The notes under the pieces were generated by a model, which was not told the origin of the DNA, ran no database searches, and saw only the letters and a program-made list of their open reading frames with translations. The position numbers were made by a program, and so were the translations under genes. Positions 34,469 through 44,607 of a stretch of 47,351 bases of DNA are shown piece after piece. Numbering within the stretch: the first letter of the stretch is position 1; every line of letters starts with the position of its first letter. This DNA comes from Bacillaceae bacterium SAS-127 (GTDB lineage Bacteria > Bacillota > Bacilli > Bacillales > Domibacillaceae): the NCBI GenBank assembly GCA_002261155.1, contig NKXN01000001.1, forward strand, positions 1-47,351, written 5' to 3'.

Positions 34469-35584
34469 CTATTTAATAAAGTTTGTAGTTACCCAATTGT
34501 CGCGATGAATGACTTCGGCTCGCTCATTAATCGAGTACACTTTTGCTTCTGAACTGGCTAAACCTTTTATTTTTTCAAGATCTATAGAGGAATAGAATAC
34601 TTGTCCTTTGCCGATCACTTCTCGTTTTTGATTGATGACATTGACCACATCCATTGGATCAAATACACCTTCTACTGAAATCACGCCGGCCGGAAGCAAG
34701 CTTTTTCCTTTGGATAAAATAGCTATTTCAGCTCCTTCATCAATCATTATGTTTCCTGAGGCTTTCGCGTGATGAGCAATCCATTGTTTTTTCATTTGCA
34801 TATGAGATTTAAAGGGGGAGCCGATATACGTTCCATTTCCTTTTCCAGCCAGTGTATCTAGTAACTTATCCGCGCCTTTCCCAGTACCGACAAATACAGG
34901 GACACCAAGAGATAACGCTTTTTCAGCGGCAATGAGCTTGGATTTCATCCCACCCGTTCCAATGGATGAGCCACTATCACCTGCGTAACTAAGCATTTCT
35001 TCAGTAACTTCAGGAATAAAGTGAAACCGCTTCGCTTCAGGATTTGTTTTAGGGTTACTGTCATACAATCCGTCAATATCCGTTAAAATAATTAGGGCAT
35101 CGGCTTGAACAAAGCCGCTCACTAAGGCAGAGAGCATATCGTTATCTCCGTACGTCAGTTCCTCAATCGAAATGCAATCATTTTCGTTAATAATCGGAAT
35201 CGCACCAGCTCTTAATAGCTCTGACATCGCCGTATAAAAATTTTGAAAGCGTCCGCGGTTGTAAAAGTCTTCTCGTGTTAAGAGCATTTGTGCGACCGCT
35301 AGATGAAAAGGGGCAAACAGCGAAATATACTTTTGAATTAACAAACTTTGGCCTACTGCGGCGGATGCTTGTTTGGCAGCGACTGTTTTCGGTCTTGATG
35401 TATAGCCTAATGATTGAAATCCTGCCGCCACAGCACCAGAAGAAACGATGATGACTTCATGGCCTTCTTGTTTCATTTTGGCAATCGCCTGAACGTGGTC
35501 CCATACTTTTTCCTCGACAATATTTCCTTGTTCATCCGTTAATGAACTGCTTCCAATTTTCACAACTACTCGGTATTTTTTCAC
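34469..35584 (-). CDS. proB: Glutamate 5-kinase with PUA domain
   Basis: ProB phosphorylates glutamate with ATP. The kinase domain (residues 1-260) begins [15 protein letters not shown] and contains [23 protein letters not shown] and GTGGMKSK. The C-terminal PUA domain (about 275-360) includes [13 protein letters not shown]. At 371 residues it has the expected length. It is the first gene of proBA and lies directly after the T-box terminator. Its RNA leader is the main control visible. Confidence 0.96.
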   Translation of the reverse strand: MKKYRVVVKIGSSSLTDEQGNIVEEKVWDHVQAIAKMKQEGHEVIIVSSGAVAAGFQSLGYTSRPKTVAAKQASAAVGQSLLIQKYISLFAPFHLAVAQMLLTREDFYNRGRFQNFYTAMSELLRAGAIPIINENDCISIEELTYGDNDMLSALVSGFVQADALIILTDIDGLYDSNPKTNPEAKRFHFIPEVTEEMLSYAGDSGSSIGTGGMKSKLIAAEKALSLGVPVFVGTGKGADKLLDTLAGKGNGTYIGSPFKSHMQMKKQWIAHHAKASGNIMIDEGAEIAILSKGKSLLPAGVISVEGVFDPMDVVNVINQKREVIGKGQVFYSSIDLEKIKGLASSEAKVYSINERAEVIHRDNWVTTNFIK

Positions 35585-35599
35585 AGCAAATCATCCTTT

Positions 35600-35852
35600 T
35601 ATTAAATTAAAAAAAGCATGCCCCTCCTATCCATAAAAGGACGAAGGGCATGCTGATCCGCGGTACCACCTTTTTTGGCGCAAATTGCGCCCGCTCAATC
35701 CCGTAACGAGGGAGACGGCCTATGTTTCCATAAGCGATATTACAAAGGGCAGGTTCAACTGCTTCCTGTGAGGAGCCTTACAGCCGGTGGACTCCATTCT
35801 CTGACACACTTCACAAATTTACTAATCCCTTTATCGTTCGATTATTCATAAT
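35600..35852 (-). ncRNA. Proline T-box leader of proBA
   Basis: Read on the minus strand, the leader contains the T-box motif AAGGTGGTACCGCGG (35658-35672). It then has a terminator hairpin with GCATGCCC arms and seven Ts (about 35609-35655). Upstream, stem I carries CCT, a proline codon, in GAACCTGCC (codon at 35751-35753), a plausible specifier. Uncharged tRNA-Pro should bind CCT and the T-box, form the antiterminator and allow proBA transcription. The link of T-box and proBA is established in Bacillus. The specifier assignment here is by eye. Confidence 0.92.
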
Positions 35853-35859
35853 TATTACA

Positions 35860-35887
35860 ATTATCTATATATATGCTGATTTGTCAA
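35860..35887 (-). promoter_or_regulatory. SigA promoter of the proBA leader
   Basis: On the minus strand, TTGACA (35882-35887) and GATAAT (35860-35865) are 16 bases apart. Transcription would begin just upstream of the T-box stem I. Confidence 0.7.
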
Positions 35888-35898
35888 GAGTAAACAAG

Positions 35899-36540
35899 TC
35901 AAATATTTTTTAAGTGGATGGGTTGGCTTTTCATTAAGTCGAGAAAATGCTTTAAAATTCTTGCGGTTAACCCCCAAATAATTTTGTCTTCATAAAGGTA
36001 AAAATACTCGTCCATTTTTCGTGTTTGCCAATTGTAGTTTTCTCCTCCGACAATTAAATCAAAGGGAAAATTCTCTTCCGGCTCTACTTTAAAATGAATG
36101 TCATATTTTTTCGGAGAGTAATGAAGTAAATAATCAAGCGGCACAGTAAATATTTGTTCTACTTCATCATGGTTCGGTTGTAGTTCGTCTTCCGATGGTA
36201 AAGAGCCTACGAATGGATAAATGATCGTGCCAAACGGAGAGACGATAAAGTCCAGTGGGAAGGTTTGTGTAATATCTGATTGCTGGATGCCTAGTTCTTC
36301 CGATGTTTCACGAATGGCTGTATGCAACTCGTTTTGATCCGATTCCTCAATTCTCCCACCTGGAAAACAAACTTCACCTGGTTGCTTCCTCATTTGAAGG
36401 GAGCGAATTTGGAATAATATATGAATCTCGTCTTCTTTTTTTATTAACGGAAGTAGGATAGCGTATTTGGAGAAATGTTCATGCCCTAATATAGCTGGGG
36501 TTCGATCACAAAATTGATGAAATAATTGATCTCTTCTCAT
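35899..36540 (-). CDS. NUDIX hydrolase, CoA-pyrophosphatase type
   Basis: This NUDIX hydrolase has about 213 residues. The Nudix box appears as GGRIEESDQNELHTAIRET followed by SEELGI, with the REx2EE metal-binding core. The preceding MRKQPGEVCFPGG is characteristic of the NudL/YeaB group, which splits CoA to 4'-phosphopantetheine and 3',5'-ADP. The start is ATG 36540 because AAGAGGGAG lies just upstream. The 54 in-frame codons before it are hydrophobic, non-Nudix, and overlap a terminator. The gene is monocistronic. Exact substrate is inferred. Confidence 0.85.
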   Translation of the reverse strand: MRRDQLFHQFCDRTPAILGHEHFSKYAILLPLIKKEDEIHILFQIRSLQMRKQPGEVCFPGGRIEESDQNELHTAIRETSEELGIQQSDITQTFPLDFIVSPFGTIIYPFVGSLPSEDELQPNHDEVEQIFTVPLDYLLHYSPKKYDIHFKVEPEENFPFDLIVGGENYNWQTRKMDEYFYLYEDKIIWGLTARILKHFLDLMKSQPIHLKNI

Positions 36541-36640
36541 AAACTCCCTCTTTTCTTTAATCATTTTTTCTATTATAAAGCAATGACGGGGATTTGTGAA
36601 AAAGAATCGATGTAAATAGAATAAAAGAGGGGGAGAACAA

Positions 36641-36676
36641 CAAAAAGCTAGAGAATTGCTGTCTCTAACTTTTTGT
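36641..36676 (-). terminator. Terminator of the thiC unit
   Basis: Read on the minus strand, AAAAAG.TAGAGA / TCTCTA.CTTTTT with an ACAGCAAT loop ends in CTTTTTGTTG. It follows the small gene coupled to thiC. Confidence 0.75.
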
Positions 36677-36695
36677 AAATCATTCATAAAAAGCT

Positions 36696-38613
<1,918 letters not shown>

Positions 38614-38664
38614 TGCTTTTTCCTCCTTTGTCAATGAAAGGACGAAATCCGATTCTACCATTGC

Positions 38665-38841
38665 ATGAAAAAACCGAGCCATATAAATATACGGACCCGG
38701 TTAATAATCAGTTAAATAGCGTAAGGAACACGCTAATAAACAGATATAAACTTCCCCACGCTGGTATGAACCAGATCAGGTCCTGAGGGTTAAGAAACTT
38801 CATGGCGTTTCTCTCTCAGCCCAAGCTTGTTGGACACCCCT
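38665..38841 (-). ncRNA. TPP riboswitch with terminator upstream of thiC
   Basis: Read on the minus strand, the THI-box elements occur in order: GGGGTGTCC, GGCTGAGAGAG, ACCCTCAGGACCTGATCTGG, and CATACCAGCGTGGGGAAG (38751-38841). Downstream are an alternative hairpin TAGCGT / ACGCTA (about 38718-38735) and a terminator with AACCG / CGGTT arms and a run of six Ts (about 38665-38702). TPP binding should favour termination and shut thiC off, as known for this class. Confidence 0.95.
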
Positions 38842-38873
38842 AGTTTTGAAAAATATTCAATTTACTCCTCCAC

Positions 38874-38900
38874 TTTATACTAATTTTGGTACAGTGTAAA
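38874..38900 (-). promoter_or_regulatory. Promoter of the thiC leader
   Basis: On the minus strand, TTTACA (38895-38900) and TATAAA (38874-38879) are 15 bases apart, just upstream of the riboswitch. The spacing is short, so confidence is moderate. Confidence 0.45.
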
Positions 38901-38921
38901 GAAAAAAAGATCCAATTTACT

Positions 38922-38929
38922 GGTATAAT
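38922..38929 (+). promoter_or_regulatory. Extended -10 promoter of the acetyltransferase gene
   Basis: The sequence TGGTATAAT (extended TGnTATAAT) lies about 27 bases before the start codon. No clear -35 is seen, as is common for extended -10 promoters. Confidence 0.6.
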
Positions 38930-38956
38930 ATTCTTTAAAATTTGGAGGTGTTTTGA

Positions 38957-39520
38957 TTGAATCCACTATTAATCGATTTTCCAACAGAGTTTTCCACTGA
39001 AAGATTGCATATTCGTATGGCTTTACCGGGAGATGGGGGAGTTGTGTATCAGGCAATTCAGTCCTCGTTGAATGAACTGAAACCGTGGCTACCGTTCGTT
39101 CATTATGAGCAATCACCGGAGGGGGCAGAAGCGAATGTAAGAGAAGCTTATGCCAAATTTGTGACACGTGAAGATTTAAGGTTACACATTTTTCATAAAG
39201 AGACAGGAGAATTTATCGGTTCTTCCGGTTTGCATCGGATAGATTGGAAAGTCCGTAAATTTGAGATCGGCTATTGGGTAGATACCAAATTTTCAGGATG
39301 TGGGTATATGACAGAAGCAGTGCAAGCGATTGCTGACTTTGCCTTTGAACATTTAGTAGCTAATCGAGTGGAAATCAGGTGTGACCCTGATAACCAAAGG
39401 AGTCGCGCGATTGCAGAAAAATTGGATTTTACCCTTGAAGGCATACTAAGAAATGATCAATTATCTGCTGATGGCAGTCAAATTAGAGATACATGTATTT
39501 ATGCACAGATAAACAAATAA
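38957..39520 (+). CDS. RimJ/RimL-type GNAT N-acetyltransferase
   Basis: This acetyltransferase has 187 residues. N-terminal FSTERLHIRMALPGDG is typical of the RimL group. The acetyl-CoA region includes FEIGYWVDTKFSGCGYMTEA, in which SGCGY replaces the usual RGxGxA. VANRVEIRCDPDNQRSRAIAEKLDF follows. Likely targets are protein N-termini or small amines; Bacillus YdaF is a similar protein. Translation starts at TTG 38957, 8 bases after GGAGG. It is monocistronic and divergent from thiC. Confidence 0.88.
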   Translation: MNPLLIDFPTEFSTERLHIRMALPGDGGVVYQAIQSSLNELKPWLPFVHYEQSPEGAEANVREAYAKFVTREDLRLHIFHKETGEFIGSSGLHRIDWKVRKFEIGYWVDTKFSGCGYMTEAVQAIADFAFEHLVANRVEIRCDPDNQRSRAIAEKLDFTLEGILRNDQLSADGSQIRDTCIYAQINK

Positions 39521-39618
39521 CTCGAATATTTGTTGTATTTTTTGCTCTTCCCTAGGAAAACTATTGTCGGAAAACCGCATTATTTGTTGAAAAGTTTTTG
39601 CTGAAAAAATATGAATAT

Positions 39619-39625
39619 TTCGACA
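39619..39625 (-). promoter_or_regulatory. Possible Spo0A box before the sensor kinase
   Basis: TTCGACA is the complement of TGTCGAA, the core of a 0A box, and lies about 27 bases before the kinase start. A seven-base match is weak evidence on its own. Confidence 0.25.
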
Positions 39626-39651
39626 TAGTAGAAAGGGGGAGAGGATTTTTT

Positions 39652-41445
39652 GTGAACAATAAAGCGATGATGAATACGACTAATGATAGACATATAGAAT
39701 GGTTTTGGGAAAATAGCTCGGATCTAGTTTGTTCAATGAATTTAGAGGGTGTTATTTTGATGGGGAATCCTGTATTCATTAACGTGACAGGAGTAGATCC
39801 GAAAGAGGAAACAATTTCAATATTTGATTTTTGGAGCAGCAAACCATATAAAAAAATAATTGAACTGATAAAACAAGCAATAGAGAGTTCGAACTCTATT
39901 GTGACTACCGAAAACATTAGGCATAAAAACGGTACTTTGGTCATCTGTAAATGGAGCATTATGTACGATCCGCATCATATGCTGTTTTATTTAATAGGGA
40001 AAAAGGAAACGACTAGTTGTTTAGGATGGTGTGAGGCATTTTTGTCCACTACTAATGATCCCGTTTATATTTTAAATCATGAAGGAAAAATTATAAATGT
40101 AAATGAGGCGTTTGTAAAGGTTTACGGCTGGAGTTTAGATGAACTGATGGGGACAGAACTACCGACTATTCCTCATCATTTGAGAGGAGAACGCAAAATA
40201 TTCTCGGAAATACTTCAGTTAGGTAGCAGGGTCCGTAATCATAAAACGATTCGCCAAAAAAAAGATGGATCGCTCATACATGCGATCATATCAGTTACAC
40301 CCGTTAAGGATAGCCACGGCAAGATTGTTGCCATTGTAGGAGTTACTAGAAATATTACAGATAAAGTGGAAGCAGCCTTATTATTAGACCGAAAAGTGAA
40401 AGAATTAAAAGAGCATGAATTAAAATTTTTGGAAATATCAGAAAATATAAACGAAATATTTTGTGTGTTTGATTTTTCAATGAATGAAGTCGTGTATGTT
40501 AGCCCGTCTTATGAGAGAATCCTTGGTCATTCTAAAGAGAACTTTTATAAAAACTTTCACGTCATTTATCAACTGGTTCATGAAGAAGATCAAGAAGCAT
40601 TTAAACAATTTTTAAAATCGAGTGATACAGACTCACAAATAGAATATCGGATTTTTCATAAAAATGGAAGTGTTAAGTGGTTAAGGTCACGGAAAACACC
40701 GATAAAGGATAAAAAGTATCTTCATCGTGTAGCGACAGTGACACAAGACATTTCTAGTTTAAAGGAAAAAGAGCTATTACTAAATAAACAAGATAAGTTA
40801 GGAGCAATTGGTCAATTAGCCGCGGGAATCGCTCATGAAGTGAGAAACCCTTTAACCGCTATTAAAGGATTTACACAATTGTGGGGGCAAGAAACCCACA
40901 ATAAATACAGTGAGATCATCTTATCTGAGCTGGAGCGAATGGAATCGATTATGCAGGAGTTTTTAATGTTAGCTAAACCTAATCAAGAAACAAAGTTCGA
41001 GGTACATGATCTCAATCAATTAGTAAACGAAACAATTGATTTTATGCATCCAGAAGCCTTGCTTCATAAGGTTGAGCTGATGACAGATATCACTCAAGAG
41101 CTGTCGCTTATCAAGTTAGAGAAAAAGCAAATAAAACAAGTGATGCTTAATTTGATTAAGAATGCGATCGACTCCATGCCGGATGGAGGGAACTTATTAG
41201 TTAAAACAAAACAATTAGGCAAAGAATATATATGTATCGAAGTGATTGATGAGGGGGTTGGCATAGCCCAAGATCGTATCCCTCGGCTAGGTGAGCCTTT
41301 CTACTCTAATAAAGAAAAAGGGACTGGTTTAGGCCTGATGGTCAGTTTTAAAATCATTGAGCACCATAAAGGCAAGATTATATTTGAGAGCGAAGAGGCA
41401 AAAGGAACGAAAGTACAAGTTCGTTTACCTATTAATACGGATTAA
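39652..41445 (+). CDS. Three-PAS sensor histidine kinase (orphan, sporulation-kinase-like)
   Basis: This soluble kinase has about 597 residues. Three PAS domains (about 15-115, 125-245 and 260-380) carry LVCSMNLEG, PVYILNHEGKIINVNEAFV and EIFCVFDFSMNEVVYVSPSY. The phosphoacceptor is in AAGIAHEVRNPLTAIKGF. The ATPase N box is NLIKNAIDSMPDGG, G1 is DEGVGI, and G2 is KGTGLGLMVSF. There is no membrane helix and no neighbouring response regulator, as in KinA/KinE-type kinases that feed Spo0F. GTG 39652 with AAAGGGGGAGAGG upstream is preferred to an in-frame TTG at 39598. Confidence 0.88.
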   Translation: MNNKAMMNTTNDRHIEWFWENSSDLVCSMNLEGVILMGNPVFINVTGVDPKEETISIFDFWSSKPYKKIIELIKQAIESSNSIVTTENIRHKNGTLVICKWSIMYDPHHMLFYLIGKKETTSCLGWCEAFLSTTNDPVYILNHEGKIINVNEAFVKVYGWSLDELMGTELPTIPHHLRGERKIFSEILQLGSRVRNHKTIRQKKDGSLIHAIISVTPVKDSHGKIVAIVGVTRNITDKVEAALLLDRKVKELKEHELKFLEISENINEIFCVFDFSMNEVVYVSPSYERILGHSKENFYKNFHVIYQLVHEEDQEAFKQFLKSSDTDSQIEYRIFHKNGSVKWLRSRKTPIKDKKYLHRVATVTQDISSLKEKELLLNKQDKLGAIGQLAAGIAHEVRNPLTAIKGFTQLWGQETHNKYSEIILSELERMESIMQEFLMLAKPNQETKFEVHDLNQLVNETIDFMHPEALLHKVELMTDITQELSLIKLEKKQIKQVMLNLIKNAIDSMPDGGNLLVKTKQLGKEYICIEVIDEGVGIAQDRIPRLGEPFYSNKEKGTGLGLMVSFKIIEHHKGKIIFESEEAKGTKVQVRLPINTD

Positions 41446-41455
41446 ACATAGTGGT

Positions 41456-41494
41456 AAAAAAGGGATTGCTAGCTTTATTAGCAGTCCCTTTTTT
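41456..41494 (+). terminator. Rho-independent terminator
   Basis: AAAAGGGATTGCTA / TAGCAGTCCCTTTTTT with a GCTTTAT loop follows the kinase gene. Confidence 0.88.
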
Positions 41495-41661
41495 ATTTTC
41501 TCACACTCTCAGTTTATTTTATAAAAATACATTATGTGCAAAATTCAAATTAAAATATAATAACATTTAAAGTAAACAAGCACTTTATTATTAAACCCCC
41601 ATACTATTCCCTAACTTTTAAAATAATATCTTTGTAAAATTTTATTTTTTGCAATTAACTA

Positions 41662-41694
41662 TTGTGTAAAGATTCTAAAAAATTGTAATATAAT
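41662..41694 (+). promoter_or_regulatory. Probable promoter of ilvE
   Basis: A perfect TATAAT (41689-41694) lies about 65 bases before the start codon. The best -35-like element, TTGTGT at 41662, is too far for normal spacing, so the -35 is uncertain. The AT-rich stretch 41495-41761 otherwise shows no clear gene. A loose CodY-like sequence near 41718 has too many mismatches to call. Confidence 0.4.
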
Positions 41695-41761
41695 AAGTAT
41701 ACATTTATTCATTGGTGAATTTTTCTAAACAAAATATTTATTCAACAAGGAGTTATGCAAA

Positions 41762-42853
41762 ATGTCAGAAAAAACAATTCAAGTAAATTTAAGTCCTGAA
41801 AGAAAGCCAAAACCAGAGTCTAATCAATTAGGGTTTGGGAAAATCTTTACTGATCATATGTTTGTGATGGATTATACAGAAGGGACGGGGTGGCATGATC
41901 CTCGTATTGTTCCGTATCAGCCACTTACGTTAGACCCTGCTTCAATGATTTTTCACTATGGACAAACAGTGTTTGAAGGAATGAAAGCTTATTTAACAAA
42001 AGATCAACGAATTTTATTATTCCGTCCAGAAAGAAATATGCAAAGATTAAATCGCTCGAATGATCGATTATGCATTCCGAATATTGATGAGAAGTTAGCT
42101 TTAGAAGCATTGAAAAAATTGATTTTAGTCGATAAGGAGTGGATTCCTACAGCAGAAGGAACATCACTATATATTCGTCCATTCATTATTGCAACAGAGC
42201 CTTTCCTTGGAGTCCATGCGTCAAGCAACTATAAGTTTATTATCATTCTTTCTCCGGTAGGTTTGTATTATAAAGAAGGAATCCAACCAGTAAAAATCCT
42301 TGTAGAAAGCGACTATGTTCGTGCGGTAGCCGGTGGAACTGGTGAAGCAAAGACAGCAGGAAACTATGCTTCAAGCTTGAAAGCACAAGAGGTGGCGAGC
42401 CAAAGAGAATACTCACAAGTTTTATGGTTAGATGGAGTGGAGAAGAAATATATTGAAGAAGTCGGCAGCATGAATGTATTCTTTAAAATCGATGGAGAAG
42501 TTGTTACCCCAGCATTGAATGGTAGCATTCTTGAAGGGGTGACACGCAATTCCGTTATTCAATTATTGAAGCATTGGGGAGTACCAGTTTCTGAACGGAA
42601 AATTTCCATGCAAGAAGTATATGACGCGTATCAAGCTGGAAAATTAGAAGAAGCGTTCGGTACCGGGACAGCAGCTGTCATTTCACCGATTGGTGAGTTT
42701 TTCTGGAAAGATGAAAAACTTGTTATTAATGAAGGCGAAACAGGGAAAATTTCTAAACAACTATATCAAACGATTACAGGCATTCAAAATGGAACAGAAC
42801 CAGATCCGTTTGATTGGCTAGTGGAAATCAATGAAGAAACTGTAGCAAAATAA
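41762..42853 (+). CDS. ilvE: Branched-chain amino acid aminotransferase
   Basis: This fold-type IV PLP enzyme has 363 residues. It interconverts leucine, isoleucine and valine with their 2-oxo acids, using 2-oxoglutarate. Recognisable segments are FHYGQTVFEGMKAY, LFRPERNMQRLNRS, LYIRPFI, GGTGEAKTAGNYASSLKAQ (region near the PLP lysine), and AFGTGTAAVISPI. The closest layout is that of Bacillus IlvE/IlvK. The ribosome site is AAGGAG. It forms a single-gene unit with convergent ykuD-like gene below. Confidence 0.93.
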   Translation: MSEKTIQVNLSPERKPKPESNQLGFGKIFTDHMFVMDYTEGTGWHDPRIVPYQPLTLDPASMIFHYGQTVFEGMKAYLTKDQRILLFRPERNMQRLNRSNDRLCIPNIDEKLALEALKKLILVDKEWIPTAEGTSLYIRPFIIATEPFLGVHASSNYKFIIILSPVGLYYKEGIQPVKILVESDYVRAVAGGTGEAKTAGNYASSLKAQEVASQREYSQVLWLDGVEKKYIEEVGSMNVFFKIDGEVVTPALNGSILEGVTRNSVIQLLKHWGVPVSERKISMQEVYDAYQAGKLEEAFGTGTAAVISPIGEFFWKDEKLVINEGETGKISKQLYQTITGIQNGTEPDPFDWLVEINEETVAK

Positions 42854-42858
42854 ATAAA

Positions 42859-42888
42859 AAGACGTCTGCTGATTGAGCCAGACGTCTT
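42859..42888 (-). terminator. Terminator, mainly for the minus strand
   Basis: AAGACGTCTG / CAGACGTCTT is followed on the minus strand by TTTATTTATTT. On the plus strand no T run follows, so it serves the L,D-transpeptidase gene best. Confidence 0.7.
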
Positions 42889-42902
42889 GATAGTAAAAAA
42901 AT

Positions 42903-43433
42903 CTAGTAATGAATGTTTACCTCAGTACCAATTGGAACCGTCTTCGCTAATTGTTCGACGTCATGGTTGTACATTCGAATACAGCCTTTTGATACATATT
43001 TTCCAATCGAGGACGGATTATTGGTTCCATGGATTCCATATGATTTTTTCGATAAACTCATCCACATCGTACCATACGGACCGCCGGGATTCGGCGCTTT
43101 ATTAATAATCACAAAAGTGCCAACTGGTGTTTGAGTTAGTATTTTACCGACGCCTACTGGATAAACATGTACGATTTTTCCTTGATATGTTAATGTCAAC
43201 GTTCGAGCAGACAGAGAAACAAAAATTTTGTAAGGACTTGTTTCAGGAGAAGGTAGTCCTGGAATCACGATCTTTTGGCCAACATAAATGAGGTTTGGTT
43301 GAATTCCCGGATTAGCTTTGATCAGCTTTGATAAGGAGATCCGATAATCTTCAGAGATAGACGTTAGCGTTTCACCTGACTTTACAGTATGGATAATGGT
43401 GATCACCACCTTTGCATCGAAGGCAAGTTTCAT
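42903..43433 (-). CDS. ykuD: LysM-L,D-transpeptidase (YkuD type)
   Basis: This 176-residue protein has an N-terminal LysM domain ([19 protein letters not shown] to [11 protein letters not shown]). A YkuD catalytic domain follows, with the active site GIHGTNN and [11 protein letters not shown] (catalytic Cys in GCIRM). It cross-links peptidoglycan by L,D linkage and is spore-associated in B. subtilis. The domain order matches B. subtilis YkuD closely. The start at 43433 lacks a well-spaced ribosome site. AAAGGTGG lies just inside the ORF before a possible non-ATG start near HTVK, so the first 10-12 residues are doubtful. Confidence 0.9.
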   Translation of the reverse strand: MKLAFDAKVVITIIHTVKSGETLTSISEDYRISLSKLIKANPGIQPNLIYVGQKIVIPGLPSPETSPYKIFVSLSARTLTLTYQGKIVHVYPVGVGKILTQTPVGTFVIINKAPNPGGPYGTMWMSLSKKSYGIHGTNNPSSIGKYVSKGCIRMYNHDVEQLAKTVPIGTEVNIHY

Positions 43434-43511
43434 TAATAAATTGTATGCCCACCTGTAATGAATATGTTATTAAAAAATACAGAAGGTAGCTTTATCAGTC
43501 GAGTGAATTAA

Positions 43512-43540
43512 TCAAAAAGGGGATTTTAACCCCTTTTTGA
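43512..43540. terminator. Bidirectional terminator
   Basis: TCAAAAAGGGG / CCCCTTTTTGA with an ATTTTAA loop is perfect over 11 bp. It lies just past the LysR gene stop on the minus strand. Confidence 0.82.
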
Positions 43541-43551
43541 TTTCAAAATAA

Positions 43552-44475
43552 TTAAACGTATGAATCAATCATCCAGTTATGTTCAACTAAGCTGTCATTT
43601 TCTTTTGTTAACAAAAGCTGAATGAATTCCTCCACAACAGGAGGGAGATAGCGATTTTTAATCGTCAGTAAATAAATAGTTCGGAAAATAGACTCATCTT
43701 CAATCGATTTATAAATAATATCATCACTTCGATAGCTCTTAATTGAATTGACGGGAAGTAAGGCAATCCCAACGTTGTGTTCAATTAAACGACAAGCCAT
43801 TTCAAACCGTTCGATTTCAAATTGGATTTTGAGGGATAAATTATGACGTTGAAACATTTGAATTAAATTCTGTCTCGTTTGCAATCCATGTGTACTGACA
43901 ATGAAAGATTCTGTTGCTAGATCCTCTAAATAAAGTCTTTGGTAATTAGCTAATGGATGATCTTTATTCATTGCCACAACAAGAGGCTCCGAGTACAATT
44001 CTTGCACATGAATTAAATCTGATTTGATTTTATGGTTTGAAATGACAAAATGTACATCCAAACGATTTAATGCTTGAACAATTCCCTCTGGTGCTAACAT
44101 CTCTTTTAATTCCACTTTTAATTTTGGATGTTGCTTCGTATAGTCAGCGACCATTTTAGGAAGCCAATTACGAACAGACTCGATTAAGCCGATCGATAAT
44201 TTCCCCTCTCCCATCTGTTGAATTTCTTCAACTTCCATTTCTACATTGTGTACATGCTGTAATATTTCCAGCGCTCGATTATAAAAACGCTTGCCTGGTT
44301 CTGTTAAATCTATTCCTTTAGCTGTTCTTTCAAACAACAAGAACTTTAATTCCTCCTCTAGCTTTTTGATTGAATGACTTAGGGAAGGTTGGGAAATATG
44401 TAGAAGAACAGCTGCTTTTGAAATACTTTGTTCTTGTGCAGTTACGACAAAATATTGCAATTTACGAAAGTCCAT
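43552..44475 (-). CDS. LysR-family transcriptional regulator
   Basis: This LTTR has 307 residues. The N-terminal winged helix is SISKAAVLLHISQPSLSHSIKKLEEEL, and a periplasmic-binding-protein-like effector domain (about 90-300) follows. It is divergent from gltS with a shared 132-base region that contains a dyad, the standard layout for a LysR activator of its neighbour. GltC-like control by glutamate or a related metabolite is plausible. The effector cannot be read from the sequence. Confidence 0.9.
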   Translation of the reverse strand: MDFRKLQYFVVTAQEQSISKAAVLLHISQPSLSHSIKKLEEELKFLLFERTAKGIDLTEPGKRFYNRALEILQHVHNVEMEVEEIQQMGEGKLSIGLIESVRNWLPKMVADYTKQHPKLKVELKEMLAPEGIVQALNRLDVHFVISNHKIKSDLIHVQELYSEPLVVAMNKDHPLANYQRLYLEDLATESFIVSTHGLQTRQNLIQMFQRHNLSLKIQFEIERFEMACRLIEHNVGIALLPVNSIKSYRSDDIIYKSIEDESIFRTIYLLTIKNRYLPPVVEEFIQLLLTKENDSLVEHNWMIDSYV

Positions 44476-44495
44476 AAGATACTCCTTTTTACTAC

Positions 44496-44513
44496 ATATA
44501 GAAAAAACTATAT
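44496..44513. promoter_or_regulatory. Dyad, candidate LysR binding site
   Basis: ATATAG-AAAAAA-CTATAT is a perfect inverted repeat close to the LysR start and upstream of gltS. It has a T-N11-A-like form typical of LTTR sites. Assignment is by location. Confidence 0.45.
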
Positions 44514-44568
44514 CAGTATCGAAATGTAGTATTAGTATATATATATTATATTTTGTATACTATACTAT

Positions 44569-44582
44569 GGCAAACGCTTACA
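44569..44582 (+). promoter_or_regulatory. Putative cre site before gltS
   Basis: GGCAAACGCTTACA matches 12 of 14 positions of the cre consensus. It lies just downstream of a TATACT -10-like element and about 25 bases before the gltS start. CcpA there could block transcription when a preferred sugar is present. Confidence 0.5.
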
Positions 44583-44607
44583 GCAAGAATAACTAAGGGG
44601 TGTTTAT

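Noticed and set aside
41715-41735. CodY box before ilvE
   Set aside because: The best alignment to the CodY consensus has at least five mismatches out of 15.
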